A DNA stretch of 64,000 nt, from NCBI RefSeq assembly GCF_004801885.1, contig NZ_SSSM01000001.1, forward strand, positions 248,001 through 312,000, written 5' to 3'. Numbering within the stretch: position 1 is the stretch's first letter; each line of letters starts with the position of its first letter. Shown piece by piece: positions 62,348 through 64,000 of this stretch. A model generated the notes under the pieces. The model did not search any database and was not told where the DNA came from. It worked only from the letters and a program-made list of their open reading frames with translations. The translations under genes and the position numbers were made by a program. Source of the stretch: Naasia lichenicola. GTDB lineage: Bacteria; Actinomycetota; Actinomycetes; Actinomycetales; Microbacteriaceae.

Positions 62348-63295
62348 GTGCGCCTGATCTTCGCCGGCACCCCCTCCGCTGCGGTTCCCAGCCTCGACCT
62401 GCTCGCGCGCGGCACGCACGAGGTCGCAGCGGTCCTCACCCGACCGGACGCCGAGGTCGGCCGCAAGCGGGTGCTCACCCCGTCCGATGTCGCACGCCGA
62501 GCCCTCGAGCTCGAGCTGCCCGTGCTCCGCCCGCATCGCCTTGACCGGGATGCGGTGTCCGAGCTCACCGCACTCGAGGCGGACCTCGGGGTCATCGTCG
62601 CCTACGGAGCCCTGCTGCGCGCACCCGCGCTCGCCGCACCCCGACTCGGCTGGATCAACCTGCACTTCTCGCTGCTGCCGCGCTGGCGCGGAGCGGCACC
62701 CGTTCAGCGCGCGGTGATGGCGGGTGACGAGCGCACCGGCGCCAGCGTCTTCCAGCTCGAGGAGGGCCTCGACACCGGCCCCGTCTACGCCAGCGTGGAG
62801 TGCCCGATCGGCCGCAACGAGAGCGCGGGCCATCTGCTCGGCGTTCTGGCCGACACGGGGGCGGAGCTCCTGGCCTCGGTGGTGGACCGGATCGCCGCCG
62901 GGCGGGCCGTCGGCGTTCCCCAGACCGGAGAGCCGACGCTCGCGCCCAAACTCAGCCTGGCCGATGCGGCCATCGACTGGCGTCGTCCCGCCGCGGAGGT
63001 CCTGGCGCGGATCCTGGGCACGACCCCCGAGCCCGGCGCGTTCCTCCTGCTCGACGGCGGCGCCCGCCTGAAGGTGCTCGAGGCGATCCTCGCCCGCGAT
63101 GTCACGCTGCCCTCCGGCACCATCACAGCGAGCGACGGCCGGATCCTGCTCGGCGTCGGCGACGCTCCCGGACGTGACCGGGTGGCGATCGAGCTGCTCC
63201 AGGTGCATCCGGCCGGCAAGCGGCCGATGCCCGCCGCGGACTGGTGGCGCGGTCGCTCGGAATCCGAGCTGACCGTGGAGCTCTGGGAGCCGTGA
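62348..63295 (+). CDS. fmt: Methionyl-tRNA formyltransferase
   Basis: A 315-residue enzyme formylating the initiator tRNA. FAGTPSAAVPSLDLLA, the active site INLHFSLLPRWRGAAPVQRA (Asn/His), and LEEGLDTGPVY are intact. GTG at 62348 with GGGGAGGAGAG upstream. The stop overlaps rsmB by GTGA. The order priA-fmt-rsmB is conserved. Confidence 0.95.
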   Translation: MRLIFAGTPSAAVPSLDLLARGTHEVAAVLTRPDAEVGRKRVLTPSDVARRALELELPVLRPHRLDRDAVSELTALEADLGVIVAYGALLRAPALAAPRLGWINLHFSLLPRWRGAAPVQRAVMAGDERTGASVFQLEEGLDTGPVYASVECPIGRNESAGHLLGVLADTGAELLASVVDRIAAGRAVGVPQTGEPTLAPKLSLADAAIDWRRPAAEVLARILGTTPEPGAFLLLDGGARLKVLEAILARDVTLPSGTITASDGRILLGVGDAPGRDRVAIELLQVHPAGKRPMPAADWWRGRSESELTVELWEP

Positions 63296-64000
63296 GCCCG
63301 AGAAGCGGCGCTCCCCGAAGCGGTGGTCCCCGGCACGGTGGGCCACGGCGGAGCGGGCCCCAGAGCGGCGCCGGTCGGAGCGGCGGCCCCCGGGAGGGCG
63401 CGGCGGCCGGCGACGGCCCGGGAGCTCACGAGTCGTCCGAGTCGGCAGTCCAGCCCGCCCGTCGGGTCGCGCTGGATGTCATCCGTGCCGTCAACGCCGA
63501 CGATGCCTACGCCAACCTCCTGCTGCCGGCCCGGGTCCGCCGGGCGGGCCTCAACACCGCCGACGCCGCCCTGGCGACCGAGCTGACCTACGGCACACTG
63601 CGCCGATCGGGCTACTACGACCGGATCATCGAGATGGTGGCCGGCCGCCCTGTCGCCAAGATCGACGCTCCCGTGCGCGATGTGCTGCGCCTCGCCGCGC
63701 ACCAGCTGCTGTCGATGCGGGTCGCGCCGCACGCCGCGGTGCACGAGGCCGTGCAGCAGGTCCGATCCCTCGGCAAGAGCTCGGCGAGCGGCTTCGTGAA
63801 CGGCGTGCTCCGCACCATCACCCGCACCGACCGCGAGGAGTGGCTGCACCGCGTCCAGGGCGAGGCCGCCTCCGAGGACGACCGGCTGGCCGTGCTGCAC
63901 TCCCACCCGGTCTGGATCATCGGGGCGCTGCGCGACGCCCTCGCCGCGCAAGGCCGCGAGTCGGAGCTCACCTACCTGCTCGACGCCGACAACTCCCCGC
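63292..64000 (+). CDS. rsmB: 16S rRNA cytosine-C5 methyltransferase RsmB, N-terminal part (cut by window edge)
   Basis: Open from GTG at 63292 to the end of the window, 236 codons. The first 55 residues are a Gly/Arg/Ser/Pro-rich stretch of low complexity, then the NusB-like domain (ARRVALDVIRAVNADDAYAN, LTYGTLRRSGYYDRIIEM, FVNGVLRTITRTD) typical of RsmB. The SAM-binding catalytic domain lies beyond the window. GTG overlaps the fmt stop. Confidence 0.9.
   Translation, partial: MSPRSGAPRSGGPRHGGPRRSGPQSGAGRSGGPREGAAAGDGPGAHESSESAVQPARRVALDVIRAVNADDAYANLLLPARVRRAGLNTADAALATELTYGTLRRSGYYDRIIEMVAGRPVAKIDAPVRDVLRLAAHQLLSMRVAPHAAVHEAVQQVRSLGKSSASGFVNGVLRTITRTDREEWLHRVQGEAASEDDRLAVLHSHPVWIIGALRDALAAQGRESELTYLLDADNSP

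Overview
The window is high-GC DNA from an actinobacterium. The conserved gene order thrS-HIT-pdxST-yebC-ruvCAB-yajC-secDF-rel, followed by alaS-ruvX-mltG-aroECKBQ-efp-nusB and pyrRBC-carAB-pyrF-mihF-gmk-rpoZ-coaBC-metK-priA-fmt-rsmB, is a chromosomal backbone of this phylum. mIHF, an actinobacterial cytochrome oxidase subunit 4, a helicase-motif-less PriA, and many GTG starts agree. Family Microbacteriaceae is my best guess; genus cannot be fixed from sequence alone.

Bases 1-14060 are accessory. They hold two zinc dehydrogenases, small membrane proteins, a UvrA2-type ABC protein, a remnant of pyruvate oxidase, an orphan cytochrome oxidase subunit, GtrA, and a three-gene operon on the minus strand (molybdopterin oxidoreductase, helical protein, HPP membrane protein). 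A 104-bp piece of gtrA occurs twice as a direct repeat (2913-3016 and 6935-7038) and brackets about 3.9 kb of mixed content, which looks like an insertion scar.

Bases 14156-33560 are housekeeping: threonyl-tRNA synthetase, pyridoxal-phosphate synthase (PdxS/PdxT), the Holliday junction resolvasome RuvABC, the SecDF-YajC translocon accessory, Rel (ppGpp), then three minus-strand genes, RarA and ribosomal protein S4.

Bases 33560-44582 hold alaS, ruvX, mltG, the shikimate pathway (aroE, aroC, aroK, aroB, aroQ), efp and nusB. A two-gene insert (DUF559/AbiEi-type protein and a GT1 glycosyltransferase) separates nusB from the pyrimidine operon. The pyrR leader has a clear PyrR-binding hairpin that covers the ribosome binding site. 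The pyrimidine operon runs with 1-11 base overlaps into mihF and gmk; rpoZ, coaBC, metK, priA, fmt and rsmB follow, the last cut by the window edge.

The most unusual signal is between genes. At least seven intergenic gaps carry compact palindromic elements. Most have unrelated sequences, but they share geometry: short words repeated in both orientations at steps of 18-19 or 32 bases, or inverted arms separated by exactly 13 bases. Further gaps hold 12-, 15- and 16-base tandem repeats. No standard feature explains these elements.
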